Positions 1-9,590 of a stretch of 64,000 bases of DNA are shown here, piece after piece. Origin of the DNA: Deltaproteobacteria bacterium (GTDB lineage Bacteria; Myxococcota_A; UBA9160; UBA4427); NCBI GenBank assembly GCA_029261835.1, contig JAJDAO010000067.1, forward strand, positions 1 through 64,000, given 5' to 3'. Every line of letters begins with the position of its first letter. Positions within the stretch are counted from its first letter, which is position 1. The translations under genes and the position numbers were made by a program. The notes beneath the pieces are model-generated. The model did no database searches and was not told the origin of the DNA. It saw nothing but the letters and a program-made list of their open reading frames with translations.

Positions 1-2511
1 TGGTGCGCTGGATGCCACGACGAAGATCCTTCCGTCATCAATGGCGTAACCGCACCCAATGTCGTCGGTGACGAAGATGCCGATACGAACTATGGCACGG
101 GTATCGGCTATGGGTACTACAAGACGGGGCATGGGCTGCCCGTCAACCAGGAGTATCCCGCGAGCGGTGTACTGCTCATGGGCGCAGGGATGACCTGCAC
201 GGAGTGTCACGACAACGACCTGCCTCACGTCGACGGTGTCGCGCGGACCTATGACGCTTCAGCTGTGGACGGTGCGGACAACGACTACCGACACGGGTAT
301 CGGCTCAAGATGGTCGGTCTGCAACTGCCGTTGAACATTCCGCGCGAAGACGCGGTGCAGTCGTGGGAGTCGGCAGAGGCGGCCGACTTCGCACTGTGCG
401 TGAAGTGTCACGACTTCGATCCCTACGAGAACAACGACAGCGCGGTCACGAACTTCCGAAGTACGAATATTGATACTCAAGATGTGAGCATCAAGAATGC
501 GCACTATTACCACCTCAGTAGTTGGGGTGGCCTGAACACGGATGCATGGGATTCCGATTGGTCGGGCACAGCGGGTGAGCATGCGTTTGACAGTCGCCCC
601 TCTTGTCCCACGTGCCACAATGTCCATGGATCGTCACAGCTTGCCATGGTGCGCGACGGTCGACTGGTGAATCGAGAGCCGGGCCTGCCGATCGCGTACT
701 ACGACAACTCGGTCACGTTCGACCCCACGTGCGGCGAGCTTCTCCCCTCGCCCATGAACATCACCTTGGACAACGGTATCGGCACGATGTATGACCCCTT
801 GGGTCCCGCCAATCTGTGCGGCAACTGCCACGGCGGGTGTTGGAATACCGCCATGCACACTCCCTATTTGCGCACGCCTTCGGATTACGCAGCCTCCAAT
901 GACGCGGACGGCGACGGCACGACGGATGATGCGGATCTCTGTCCGGTTGACGTGAGCCCAGGCGGGGAAGACAGCGATGGGGACGGCATTGGTGATGTGT
1001 GTGACCTCTGTCCTGACGATCCCACCAACGGACACATCCCGAGCCCGGATACCGACGCCGACGGCATTGGTGACAACTGCGATGTCTGCCCCGACGACAT
1101 TTCAAACGATGTCGATGGCGACGGTATCTGCGGAGACGTGGATTCCTGTCCCAACGACTACTACAACGACAGCCAGGATGGCGATGGGGTTTGCGGCGAT
1201 GTGGACAATTGTCCTACGGTCGCGAATCCAAGCCAGGCCGACACTGACGGCGACGATATCGGTACTTCTTGCGACAATTGCCCGGCCGATTACAACCCGA
1301 ATCAGTACGACTCCGACAACGATGGCACGGGAGACGAGTGCGATACGGTTGCGGTAACCCCGATGGTCGTCGGTGGTAGGGCGCACTCTGTCGCGCTCAG
1401 GTCGGATGGAACGGTTTGGGCTTGGGGTGAGAATAGCCTGGGTGAGACCGGAAACGGCGATTCCACTGACCATGACGTGCCTAGCCAGGTCCAAGAACCC
1501 GGGGCGGGGTACCTCGAGAGTGTCGTTGCCATTGCGACCGACCAAGGCTCGAGTCACACCGTGGCTCTCAAGTCCGACGGGACGGTCTGGGCGTGGGGCT
1601 ACAACAACTACGGTCAGCTCGGAACCGGATCGACGGGCGGCAGTACGACGTCGGCCGTTCAGGTCACGCATCCCACGGATCCAACCGGATACCTGACGGA
1701 TATCGTTGACATCGCCGCCGGGAAGGAAACCAGCGCCGCCGTGAAGTCTGACGGAACGGTCTGGGCTTGGGGTGCGGGCGGCCGTGGACAAATCGGCAAC
1801 TTCACCAAGGGTAACTACAACACACCCCAGCAGGTCAAGATCGAGAATACGCAAGCGTTCCTAACCGGTATTGTTTCGATCGCCGGCGGCGACCAGCACT
1901 TCGTCTCCATCAAGGACGACGGCAGCGTCTGGACCTGGGGCAACAACGATGCGGGTGGCTCCTATACGATTTCCGATCCAGATGCGAGCCGTACCTGGAA
2001 CTACCGGGATACCGCCTATCAAGCAACAGATTACCCCGGCTACGAATACAACAACGCCACTGCCGTGGAGGCTGGGCTTTGGCTCACCGTCATGGTCAAT
2101 GACGAAGCGGGGCAAGGTGCTGTCCACGGATGGGGACGTTCGATTCCCCCCGGTCTCGAGTACGGGCTCATCGGCATGGAGGGTTTCGTCTCTGTATCAA
2201 CGGTTGCAGCTGGCCGTAGACACATACTGGCGTTGAGAGACGATGCGACGATCTGGGGCGCGGGCAACAACTGCGACGGCCAGCTCGGCACGGGCGCAGT
2301 GAATGATTGTACGCCGCATCAAGACACCGTTGCGGCGTCGGGGATGACGAACGCCATCGCCATCGGTTCAGGCCAGTATCACAGCCTGGCGGTGGTCGAT
2401 AACGGCGACGGAACCTATTCCTACTGGGCATGGGGTGCCAATGCGAGCGGCCAGGTTGGCGTTTCTGGCGGTGGACATGTGTACGCCCCAGTCCAGGTCC
2501 CCGGCCTGTAG
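1..2511 (+). CDS. Multihaem / TSP3-repeat / RCC1-propeller surface protein (5' partial)
   Basis: The reading frame is open from the first base, so the true start lies upstream; an internal ATG at 178 is not the start. Five CxxCH haem-c motifs are visible: CAGCH at the window edge, then CTECH, CVKCH, CPTCH and CGNCH. They are followed at about 900-1350 by roughly seven aspartate-rich thrombospondin type 3 units (DxDGDGxxDxxDxCP), which in known proteins bind calcium. From about 1370 to 2500 come seven RCC1-like units of the form HSVALxSDGTVWAWG, enough for a complete seven-bladed propeller. A periplasmic or cell-surface location is inferred from the haem motifs. Electron transfer linked to a ligand-binding propeller is possible, but no substrate can be named. 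Confidence 0.85.
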   Translation, partial: WCAGCHDEDPSVINGVTAPNVVGDEDADTNYGTGIGYGYYKTGHGLPVNQEYPASGVLLMGAGMTCTECHDNDLPHVDGVARTYDASAVDGADNDYRHGYRLKMVGLQLPLNIPREDAVQSWESAEAADFALCVKCHDFDPYENNDSAVTNFRSTNIDTQDVSIKNAHYYHLSSWGGLNTDAWDSDWSGTAGEHAFDSRPSCPTCHNVHGSSQLAMVRDGRLVNREPGLPIAYYDNSVTFDPTCGELLPSPMNITLDNGIGTMYDPLGPANLCGNCHGGCWNTAMHTPYLRTPSDYAASNDADGDGTTDDADLCPVDVSPGGEDSDGDGIGDVCDLCPDDPTNGHIPSPDTDADGIGDNCDVCPDDISNDVDGDGICGDVDSCPNDYYNDSQDGDGVCGDVDNCPTVANPSQADTDGDDIGTSCDNCPADYNPNQYDSDNDGTGDECDTVAVTPMVVGGRAHSVALRSDGTVWAWGENSLGETGNGDSTDHDVPSQVQEPGAGYLESVVAIATDQGSSHTVALKSDGTVWAWGYNNYGQLGTGSTGGSTTSAVQVTHPTDPTGYLTDIVDIAAGKETSAAVKSDGTVWAWGAGGRGQIGNFTKGNYNTPQQVKIENTQAFLTGIVSIAGGDQHFVSIKDDGSVWTWGNNDAGGSYTISDPDASRTWNYRDTAYQATDYPGYEYNNATAVEAGLWLTVMVNDEAGQGAVHGWGRSIPPGLEYGLIGMEGFVSVSTVAAGRRHILALRDDATIWGAGNNCDGQLGTGAVNDCTPHQDTVAASGMTNAIAIGSGQYHSLAVVDNGDGTYSYWAWGANASGQVGVSGGGHVYAPVQVPGL

Positions 2512-2556
2512 GAAGCCTCGCCCCCTTCCGCTCAGAGGTGTCTAGCAGGGTCCAGA

Positions 2557-3729
2557 CTAGAGGATCTCTTTGGTCTCATCCTCGGGTACGTCGTCGGGAT
2601 TCAACCCGAAGCGCTCCATGAAGAGGCCGAGCTCCTTGCTGAGCCACTCGCGGTCGATGCCGAACTGCTCCAGGGAGTAGACATTCTCGCTGCGGTAGCG
2701 CTTCTGGCGCTTGCGCTCGGCATCGAGCTTTTCCGCGAAGTCGGGAGAGATGTCGAGCTCTAGCTTCTCGTATGTCTTCTGCACGGTGGTCTTGGGGTCG
2801 CTCACGAGATCGGTGTACTGGACGATGGCGCAGCGCTCGGAGGGGAGCTCGTCCATCACCTCCAGCGCGTAGTAGTAATCGTGGACAGAGCCAACCGCCA
2901 ACTGCCGCAGGGACTTCTCGATGTTCTCGGACTCGATGCCGAGCCCTTCCCACATGGTGGAGATCAGCTTGAGCAGGCTGGGCACGGTCTCGAAGGGGTT
3001 GCGCACGAGGTAGATGAACTTCGCATCGGGGAACTCCCTGGATAGGTCCCGCATCTTTGCGACGAAGGCGGGGTTCTTGCTCACCAGCGTCCGGTCACCG
3101 CCGTGCAAGTAGAGCTGCCGCTGCACGCAGCTGCGGTAGAACCCCAGCAGCTTCTTGCGCATGGCCGGGGGGCGCGTCTCGAAGAAGGCGATCTCGGTGA
3201 GCTTGTCGGTGTAGGGGAAGAAGATGTTGACCATGGCCGAGGAGAAGGACATGAGCAGGATCAGCTCGTCCTCCTCGGGCTTGTTGATGCCGATGGGGTG
3301 CTGTTTCGATAGCTCGGGGAAGAGCCCGGCTTCCCATTCGACCAGGGCCTGGAAGGCTTTGGGGAACAGCTTCTCGAAGAGCCCGAAGCCACCGCGAATG
3401 ACCTTCTTCTGGATCACTGATGGGAAGAGCAGCTCCCACATGCGGAAATAGATGAAGCGCTCCTCGTCGCCGCAGAGCAAGCGGTGAAAGAAGGTGGTGC
3501 CGCTGCGCGCGTTGCCCACGATGAAGACGGGTTGTTTGATCTCGGTCTTCCGGAAGAGCGGCGTACAGACATAGTCGAGCAACAGGAAGACCGCGTTGAA
3601 GGACGCCCAGAACGTGATCAGGAAGATGAGCGTCAGGTGAATGAAGAGCCGCTTGGGCTTGGGCGTGTCCGAGAGGACCAGCCCGATCACCTTGAAGTAC
3701 AACCGAAAGTCGAAGAACATGCCTGGCAC
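2557..3729 (-). CDS. Sulfotransferase family protein
   Basis: 390 residues. The 5'-phosphosulfate-binding loop of PAPS-dependent sulfotransferases is at residues about 68-80 (PVFIVGNARSGTTFFHRLL). A 3'-phosphate-binding type segment (YLVRNPFETVPSLLKL) lies in the middle. A hydrophobic stretch at residues 29-52 suggests membrane association. The family moves sulfate from PAPS to hydroxyl or amino groups; the acceptor is unknown. The start is GTG with AAGG a few bases upstream; an ATG nine bases later (3720) is the alternative. It begins 11 nt after the alkylsulfatase-like gene and is the last gene of the leftward run that starts with TetR at 7648. Confidence 0.85.
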   Translation of the reverse strand: MPGMFFDFRLYFKVIGLVLSDTPKPKRLFIHLTLIFLITFWASFNAVFLLLDYVCTPLFRKTEIKQPVFIVGNARSGTTFFHRLLCGDEERFIYFRMWELLFPSVIQKKVIRGGFGLFEKLFPKAFQALVEWEAGLFPELSKQHPIGINKPEEDELILLMSFSSAMVNIFFPYTDKLTEIAFFETRPPAMRKKLLGFYRSCVQRQLYLHGGDRTLVSKNPAFVAKMRDLSREFPDAKFIYLVRNPFETVPSLLKLISTMWEGLGIESENIEKSLRQLAVGSVHDYYYALEVMDELPSERCAIVQYTDLVSDPKTTVQKTYEKLELDISPDFAEKLDAERKRQKRYRSENVYSLEQFGIDREWLSKELGLFMERFGLNPDDVPEDETKEIL

Positions 3730-3740
3730 CCCGACCTTGG

Positions 3741-5018
3741 CTAGCCCTCGCTGTCCATTGCCGCCAGAGACTTTTCGGCCTTGCGCACGGCGTGGGAGAA
3801 GATCCCGCGACCCATGAGCGAAATCTCCGTGTCGGCCCGGGCCTTGAAGATGTCGATCACGAGTTGCTGGGCGTCACGGCTCTCGGGCTCGGCCAGGGCC
3901 GCCCACTCGGCCAGGTGGCAAGCGAGGGCAGGATCCGTCGCGTTCACCTCCCGGGCGCGTTTGATCATGGGCTCGACGCCGCCGGCCAGCCGCGCGATCT
4001 CCTTGGCGCGCTCTGCCATGGGCGCGGGTATCACGTTGGCGGACCAGCCGTCCCACCAGCCGCCGTACTTGCGAATGACGTTGCGGGCGATGAACTCGGG
4101 GCGGTCGTAGAGCGGATCGAGGTAGGCGTGCTTGCGCAGCGCTGCCGGGATCTCGACCTCGGCCATGATCTCCTCGTGGATCTTGCCCTCGTTCAAGCCT
4201 TTCAGGGTGGTTTCCACGATTGCGCGCAGCGCGACGGCGGTGTTCGAGCAGCACTCCCGAATGGCATCGGCGCCTTCCACGGGCTGGCCGTGGCCGGGAA
4301 GAAGCAGGTCGGCCCCCACAGAGGCGATCGCCTCCAGCGCGTCGGCCCAGCCTTCCGGGTAGCGCTGCACCTTCTGGGGATTGCCGCAATTGGGCAGCAT
4401 CCCCTCCCAAAGATCACCGCTGCACACGATGCGACGCTCCGGCGCCCACACCCAGCTGGCGTCGTCGGTCTCGCCCATGGCTGCGAACACATCGAAGCGC
4501 TCGCCGCCGACGTGCAGGGTGAGGCGGTCCTTGTAGGTGAGGTCGGGCCAGACGAAGTCGTCCATCTCGGTTGGCCATTGCACGAGGCCCGCATCGATGC
4601 CGAACTGCACCTCATTGATGTGGGCGTTCATGCGGCCCGTCTTCCGGTAGGTGTTGAAGCGAGCGATCATGTTCTCCTGGGCGATCACGCGCGGCTTCTC
4701 ACCCGCCTCGAGCCAGGGCTTCAGGCCGAAGGCATGGTCCAGGTGCCCGTGGGTATACACGACAGTGTGAAGTGGGGCCTCGGTCTGCTTGCGGATCTCT
4801 TGGTACACGGCGGGGGCCGCTTCCTTGGTCCCGCTGTCCACCATGAGCAGCCCTTCGGAAGTCTCGAAGACGGCGAGGTTCACGTAGTCGGCCGTCATGA
4901 AGAAAGTCCCGGGTGCCACCTCCCGGGCCTCGCGCTGGCCGGTGAAGAACCGCTCGAAGACGGTGCCGCCGACAGACGGATCGATATTGTCCATGTCGTT
5001 GATCTGGGGTTCGCTCAT
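3741..5018 (-). CDS. MBL-fold alkylsulfatase-like hydrolase
   Basis: 425 residues from the chosen ATG. The metallo-beta-lactamase signature HGHLDH is at residues 90-95, with later metal-ligand segments SGDLWEG and LLPGHGQP. The C-terminal half (RKYGGWWDGW onward) resembles the dimerisation domain of SdsA-type alkyl sulfatases. The likely role is hydrolysis of a sulfate ester or similar ester; the substrate cannot be read from sequence. An in-frame ATG 12 codons upstream (5054) exists, but the ATG at 5018 has GAGGAA six bases before it. It sits between the ferredoxin gene and a sulfotransferase gene, so genes for making and for breaking sulfate esters adjoin. Confidence 0.85.
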   Translation of the reverse strand: MSEPQINDMDNIDPSVGGTVFERFFTGQREAREVAPGTFFMTADYVNLAVFETSEGLLMVDSGTKEAAPAVYQEIRKQTEAPLHTVVYTHGHLDHAFGLKPWLEAGEKPRVIAQENMIARFNTYRKTGRMNAHINEVQFGIDAGLVQWPTEMDDFVWPDLTYKDRLTLHVGGERFDVFAAMGETDDASWVWAPERRIVCSGDLWEGMLPNCGNPQKVQRYPEGWADALEAIASVGADLLLPGHGQPVEGADAIRECCSNTAVALRAIVETTLKGLNEGKIHEEIMAEVEIPAALRKHAYLDPLYDRPEFIARNVIRKYGGWWDGWSANVIPAPMAERAKEIARLAGGVEPMIKRAREVNATDPALACHLAEWAALAEPESRDAQQLVIDIFKARADTEISLMGRGIFSHAVRKAEKSLAAMDSEG

Positions 5019-5077
5019 GGGGGATTCCTCATCGGTGTGACTGGGCTTGACCAATGTGACCCACTACCACCATCCGT

Positions 5078-5377
5078 TCAAGCCGCTCGGAAGTGCGAGG
5101 TGGATTCTTCCAGCTGGAGCCCGGCGCCTCGATCCGCGCCGATCGCCACAGCCCGCTGGAAGAGGACTTCCTCGCTTTCCCGCCGATCTGGATCGGGGAC
5201 GCAGCAGGAGACGGGGCAGGCATCCGCGCACATCTGGGTGTCGTGGAAGCCGACGCACTCGCTGCACAGGTCGGCGTCGATCGCGAAGATCTCTTCGCCC
5301 AGGTGGATGGCATCGTTGGGGCACTCACTCTCGCAGGCGCCGCAGGCAATACACTCGTCGGTGATCATCGTCGCCAT
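5078..5377 (-). CDS. 2[4Fe-4S] ferredoxin (YfhL/Alvin type)
   Basis: 99 residues. First cluster ligands are C9, C12, C15 and C19 (CIACGACESECP). The second set, C38, C41, C50 and C54, has eight residues between its second and third cysteines, the expanded spacing typical of YfhL/Alvin-type dicluster ferredoxins. The C-terminal tail of about 40 residues lacks cysteines apart from a CC pair. GAGGTG lies just before the ATG. It starts 8 nt after the stop of the FAD oxidoreductase gene, so it is probably that enzyme's electron carrier; the pairing is inferred from position only. Confidence 0.9.
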   Translation of the reverse strand: MATMITDECIACGACESECPNDAIHLGEEIFAIDADLCSECVGFHDTQMCADACPVSCCVPDPDRRESEEVLFQRAVAIGADRGAGLQLEESTSHFRAA

Positions 5378-5385
5378 GTCACACC

Positions 5386-6948
5386 TCAGTCCTGCCAATC
5401 CTCGAGAACTTCCATGGCGGCGTTGTAGCCGGGCCGGCAGGTGACTCCCGGGCCCGGGTGGCAGGCGGCGCCGCACATGACCAGGTTCTCGATCGGCGTG
5501 CGGTAGCTCCCGCTGCCCGGCACCGGCCGCTTGTCCCACATCTGGGACGGGTGCAGCAGGCCCGACGCGAAGTCGCCGGCCGTGACGCCGAAGGTCTTCT
5601 TGAAATACTCCTGAGTGAGCACGACCTTGTCGATGATGGCATCGCGGAAGCTGGGCGCAAACCTCTCGATTGCGTCGATGGCGCGCTCCGCCATCAGGTC
5701 CCGGTACTCGTTGTGCTTTCCAGGGGGTGGATCCGCCGGGAAGTAGTGCGAGAAGATCGTACAGGTGTAGCGGCCCTCGGGTGCGAGGCTGGGGTCGCGG
5801 ACGCTCGGGAAGTAGCAGTAGCTGACCGGCGTCTCAGGAACCTCGTTGCGCTGGTACTCCTCCCAGTTCTTCTGAAGGTGTTCGGCGGAGGGGATGTAGG
5901 CCACCAGCCAGCCGATCTTGTCCTTGTTGGCGAATTCGAGGTGCCCGGTGAATCGGGGCAGCTCCTTCAATGTCATGTGGATCTGGATGTAACCGTTCGT
6001 GTACTGGATCTCCTCAACCGCGTGGGCGAACTCGCTGGGAAGGTGCTCCTTGCCCGCGAGGTTCAGGAAGGTGGCGCGTGCGTCGAGGCTGGACAGGACG
6101 ACCTTCGCGCTGATCGTCTCGCCGTCTCGAAGCTCGACGCCGGTGGCCTTGCCGTCCTGGATCAGGAGGCGCTTCACCGGCGTCCGATAGCGGATCTCGC
6201 CGCCAGCGTCGAGAAACGCCCGCTCGATGGCGTTCGAGAGCGCCCCAATACCGCCACGCGGAACCTTGAAGTCGTAGGCGTCGCCGGCCAGGTAGTGGTA
6301 CGCCAAGGAGAGGCCGCTGCCCGGCGTGTACGGACCCATGTGCGTGCCGTCGATGGCCGACGCCATCAGCGACCCCAGGATGCAACGGTGCTTCTCCGGA
6401 TCGGGGAAGAACTGACGGACGATGTCCATCGCGCTGGCGCTATAGCAGATCCGGATCAGCCGCTCGCGCGTCTCCACGTCGGGCGCCTCGGCGATCAGCT
6501 GCTCGAGCGGACGGGGATTCCCTCCGATCGCCCCTTCGAAGATGACCTTGAACGGCTGGAGATATTCGCTCAGCGCCGCCAGTCCCTGAATGGCATCGAG
6601 ACCGTGGTCCTTCATCACCATCTCGGCCATCTTCGCGGTGTCGCTGTAGGCGACGAAGGGAGCGTCTCCGGGCTCACCGAAGGAGCAGTAGGAGGTTTCG
6701 GGCGTGATCAGCTCGAGGCCGTACTTCTCGAGGCCAAGCAGCTCCAGCATCTCACGCCGGAAGACGAGCAGCGCCCAGGCACCGACGCTGTGCTTGTAGC
6801 CCTCGAAGAGTTCCTTGGTGGCCGCTTGGCCGCCGTTCCAGTTCGTCTTCTCGAGGCAGAGAACCGAAAGTCCTCTCTTTGCGAGCACGGACGCCGCGGC
6901 GAGCCCGTTGTGACCTGCGCCCACGACGATCGCATCGTAATCAGCCAT
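5386..6948 (-). CDS. Phytoene-desaturase-like FAD-dependent oxidoreductase
   Basis: 520 residues. The N-terminal Rossmann motif DAIVVGAGHNGLAAA (GAGHNG at residues 10-15) and the following VLCLEK strand bind FAD. A C-terminal segment of the CrtI/PYROXD2 type (MCGAACHPGPGVTCRPGYNA) is also present. Relatives desaturate or isomerise polyenes or other hydrophobic substrates, so dehydrogenation of a lipid-like molecule is plausible. AGAGGAG precedes the ATG. Its first 8 bases overlap the end of the TetR gene, indicating translational coupling. A ferredoxin gene follows after 8 nt. Confidence 0.85.
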   Translation of the reverse strand: MADYDAIVVGAGHNGLAAASVLAKRGLSVLCLEKTNWNGGQAATKELFEGYKHSVGAWALLVFRREMLELLGLEKYGLELITPETSYCSFGEPGDAPFVAYSDTAKMAEMVMKDHGLDAIQGLAALSEYLQPFKVIFEGAIGGNPRPLEQLIAEAPDVETRERLIRICYSASAMDIVRQFFPDPEKHRCILGSLMASAIDGTHMGPYTPGSGLSLAYHYLAGDAYDFKVPRGGIGALSNAIERAFLDAGGEIRYRTPVKRLLIQDGKATGVELRDGETISAKVVLSSLDARATFLNLAGKEHLPSEFAHAVEEIQYTNGYIQIHMTLKELPRFTGHLEFANKDKIGWLVAYIPSAEHLQKNWEEYQRNEVPETPVSYCYFPSVRDPSLAPEGRYTCTIFSHYFPADPPPGKHNEYRDLMAERAIDAIERFAPSFRDAIIDKVVLTQEYFKKTFGVTAGDFASGLLHPSQMWDKRPVPGSGSYRTPIENLVMCGAACHPGPGVTCRPGYNAAMEVLEDWQD

Positions 6949-7648
6949 CTCGAAACTCCTCTCTGTGATTGCTATCAGAATTCGGATCGGCCGGGGCGTT
7001 CGCCAACACGGCCGGCAGAATCATGGTGCGGAGCAGCTGACGCAGCTCGGCGTCGCTGCGAGCGAGGTGGCTCGGCACCGCCAGGTACGACATCAGGATG
7101 CGGAGCACCCACTCCATCAACACGTCGATCTGGACGCCCTCGCGGAGCAGACGCCGCTCGCCGGCGAGCGCGAACATCGGGCGCAGGAAGTCGGCGCCGA
7201 TTGCGAGGAGACGCTCGGAGGTCAACACGAGGCGGCTGGCCACGCCCACCTCTTCGGGGGCGAAGAGCATCGCGAGCATGGGGCGGCGGGGGATCTCTCG
7301 CAGACACAGGAGCATCCCCTCGACGATCCATGATCCGACGTCGTCGAAGCGCTGGATGTAGACCTCCGCCTCCGTGGCCAGGCGTCCGGCGTCTCGCACG
7401 ATGACGCCCACGAGGAGGTCGTCGCGGCTCTTGAAGTGGCGATAGAGAGTGGCGCGGGAGACGCCGGCCGCCTGGGCCACGTCGTCAACCGTGGTCTTCG
7501 CCAGGCCGAAGCGGGTGTAACAGGACTCCGCGGCATCCAGCCAGCGCTCGTCCAAGACCGGCGTGGGCTCCGCCTGCGGGCGGGCTTCGTCGGGAATCTC
7601 CTCCCGGTCGTTCGTCGCTGCCTGCCCCCGTCTGGCGTTATGAGACAT
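6941..7648 (-). CDS. TetR/AcrR family repressor
   Basis: 235 residues. After a disordered charged leader of about 30 residues comes the TetR helix-turn-helix (TTVDDVAQAAGVSRATLYRHFKSRDDLL, residues about 51-78); the C-terminal ligand domain is unspecific. It is first in the leftward run FAD oxidoreductase - ferredoxin - alkylsulfatase-like - sulfotransferase, and overlaps the next gene by 8 bases. It faces the divergent arylsulfatase gene at 7959, so it probably controls both directions. There is no ribosome binding site before the ATG, and the predicted -10 box ends only 9 nt upstream, suggesting a nearly leaderless mRNA. Confidence 0.88.
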   Translation of the reverse strand: MSHNARRGQAATNDREEIPDEARPQAEPTPVLDERWLDAAESCYTRFGLAKTTVDDVAQAAGVSRATLYRHFKSRDDLLVGVIVRDAGRLATEAEVYIQRFDDVGSWIVEGMLLCLREIPRRPMLAMLFAPEEVGVASRLVLTSERLLAIGADFLRPMFALAGERRLLREGVQIDVLMEWVLRILMSYLAVPSHLARSDAELRQLLRTMILPAVLANAPADPNSDSNHREEFRDG

Positions 7649-7650
7649 GA

Positions 7651-7775
7651 TTCAATTCTTGTATCACCTCTCATATCTCGTGTCAACCAGACGTGACGAT
7701 GCCCAACGGGCCTCTCCTGCCCGCGCACGCGGCCAGGACTAGCTTGGATGGAAACAAACTTCAGTATTTGTATCA
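7651..7775. promoter_or_regulatory. TetR promoter and paired operator-like direct repeats
   Basis: On the minus strand TTGACA (7686-7681) and TACAAG (7663-7658) are 17 nt apart, a good sigma70-type promoter for TetR. The -10 lies inside TTCAATTCTTGTATCA (7651-7666). A near copy, TTCAGTATTTGTATCA, occurs at 7760-7775 with 13 of 16 bases identical and the same orientation. Two copies between divergent genes fit repressor sites for both promoters. The remainder of the gap up to the sulfatase start at 7959 shows no gene. Confidence 0.5.
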
Positions 7776-7958
7776 TGTGTTTCACCGCAATACTGGGCCC
7801 TGCGGGGCGATCACGGCGGGGAGGCCTGGCGAGGGGCTGGTCCAGGGGTGCGAGACGAGGATGAGGAGAGGCGCGACACGAGCGAGAAGCCGGCCAATGA
7901 CCCGGCTTCCCGCCGAGAGCGAACACTCGGCGCCGGCGAGTGATACCAGGAGATCCGA

Positions 7959-9581
7959 ATGCACCAGCCAAGTGGGATGCGACTTCCCCTGACATTGCTC
8001 GCACTCGCGATGGTGTACGCGCCCTCGGTCGCTGCGGCGACCAAGCAGCCCAACGTCGTCATCTTCCTCGCCGACGATCTCGGCTGGTCGGATGTGGGCT
8101 TCCGCGGTGGTCCGATCGACACGCCGTCCATTGATCGCCTGGCGAAAGAGGGAATGGAGCTTCACCGCTTCTACACGACGCCGATTTGCTCCCCGACGAG
8201 AGCCGCGTTGATGACCGGTCGCGACCCCATGCGCCTGGGTGTCGCCTACGGGGTCATCCTCCCGTGGCAAACCATAGGCATCCATCCCGATGAGCACTTC
8301 ATGCCCGAGAGCTTCAAGGCCGCGGGCTATCAGACCGCGCTGGTCGGGAAGTGGCACCTCGGACACGCGCAGCAGACCTACCACCCGAACCAGCGCGGCT
8401 TCGAACACTTCTACGGTCACCTTCACACTGAGGTCGGCTACTTCCCACCCTTCTCGAACCAGGGCGGCAAGGACTTCCAGCGCAATGGCGTCTCCATCGA
8501 CGACCAGGGCTACGAGACGTTCTTGCTGGCCGACGAAGCGTCCCGCTATATCCGCGAACGCGACAAGGAGCGCCCCTTCTTCTTGTATATGCCCTTCATT
8601 GCACCCCACACGCCCCTCGACGCGCCCGACGACCTGAAGGCCAAATACGCCGACCTCGAAGACGATCGCAAACCCGCACGTAGCAACAAGACCGATCGGT
8701 CTCGGCAGTTCGCCAAGCTGATGTTCCGTCCGAGCGCACGTCCGATGTACGCGGCGGTCGTGGATGGGATGGATCAGGCCGTCGGCCGTGTGCTGGCGAC
8801 GCTCGACGAGCAGGGCATCGCCGACGACACGATCGTGCTCTTCTTCAGCGACAACGGCGGTGCAGCCTACGCCATGGGTGGCGCCGACAACGTACCCCTG
8901 CGCGGCGGCAAGGGAGATACCTTCGAAGGCGGCATCCGCGTCGTGGCGACGATGCGCTGGCCCGGCAAGATTCCGGCTGGCACCAAACTCGAGAGCATCA
9001 TGTCGGTGATGGATCTCTTCCCCACGTTGGCGGAGGCCTCCGGCGTCGAGGCCGGCAACACGCGAGAACTCGACGGTCGCAGCCTGTGGCCCGCCATCGC
9101 GAACGGGAAGCACATGGCGCGTGAGGACTATCTCTTCTTCGCCTCGGAAACGCCGATCCGCGGTTTGTTCAGCCTGACGGCCTTCGATGACGAATGGAAG
9201 CTCGTTCAGGAGGTGCGCCAGGGACTGCTCTCCGCCGATGTCAGCAACTATCTGTTTCGAATCACCGAGGACCCGAACGAGTACAACAACCTGGCCGCGG
9301 ACCACCCGGATGTAGTGGCGCGAATGGCCAGTGCCATTCATCAATGGCGCTCGCTCTACCCCGTGGCGGGCACGCGTTCGGAGCTCGTCCCGCCGCCCGG
9401 TTGGCGGGCCCCGAAGGACTGGGCCGACTATCCGATACCCCTGGAAGAGCTGCAGGATGGGCCCGCCCCGGGAATGCCGCCTCCCAGTGCATTGCGGCCC
9501 CTTGACTGGATGCACGGTGAAGTGGGCCGACTCATCTACGACTGCGAGCCTTGGATTCTCCAAGGCGGGCTTTGCCGGTAG
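7959..9581 (+). CDS. Arylsulfatase-type sulfatase, exported
   Basis: 540 residues. An N-terminal signal-like segment (residues 7-27, ending SVAAA) suggests export. The type I sulfatase fold begins with the metal-binding LADDLGW (D39, D40). C77 in CSPTR is the residue converted to formylglycine in this family. VGKWHLG and the later SDNGG metal segment are intact, so the enzyme should be active; a maturation enzyme would have to be encoded elsewhere. AGGAGA precedes the ATG; a second ATG at codon 7 is the alternative. It is divergent from the TetR operon and 9 nt upstream of a VOC-family gene. Confidence 0.92.
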   Translation: MHQPSGMRLPLTLLALAMVYAPSVAAATKQPNVVIFLADDLGWSDVGFRGGPIDTPSIDRLAKEGMELHRFYTTPICSPTRAALMTGRDPMRLGVAYGVILPWQTIGIHPDEHFMPESFKAAGYQTALVGKWHLGHAQQTYHPNQRGFEHFYGHLHTEVGYFPPFSNQGGKDFQRNGVSIDDQGYETFLLADEASRYIRERDKERPFFLYMPFIAPHTPLDAPDDLKAKYADLEDDRKPARSNKTDRSRQFAKLMFRPSARPMYAAVVDGMDQAVGRVLATLDEQGIADDTIVLFFSDNGGAAYAMGGADNVPLRGGKGDTFEGGIRVVATMRWPGKIPAGTKLESIMSVMDLFPTLAEASGVEAGNTRELDGRSLWPAIANGKHMAREDYLFFASETPIRGLFSLTAFDDEWKLVQEVRQGLLSADVSNYLFRITEDPNEYNNLAADHPDVVARMASAIHQWRSLYPVAGTRSELVPPPGWRAPKDWADYPIPLEELQDGPAPGMPPPSALRPLDWMHGEVGRLIYDCEPWILQGGLCR

Positions 9582-9590
9582 GCGTCCGAC

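Noticed and set aside
5458..7404. Long plus-strand open frame opposite the FAD oxidoreductase and TetR genes
   Set aside because: It is the antisense shadow of high-GC coding sequence, with no domain or start signal; the minus-strand genes explain the region.
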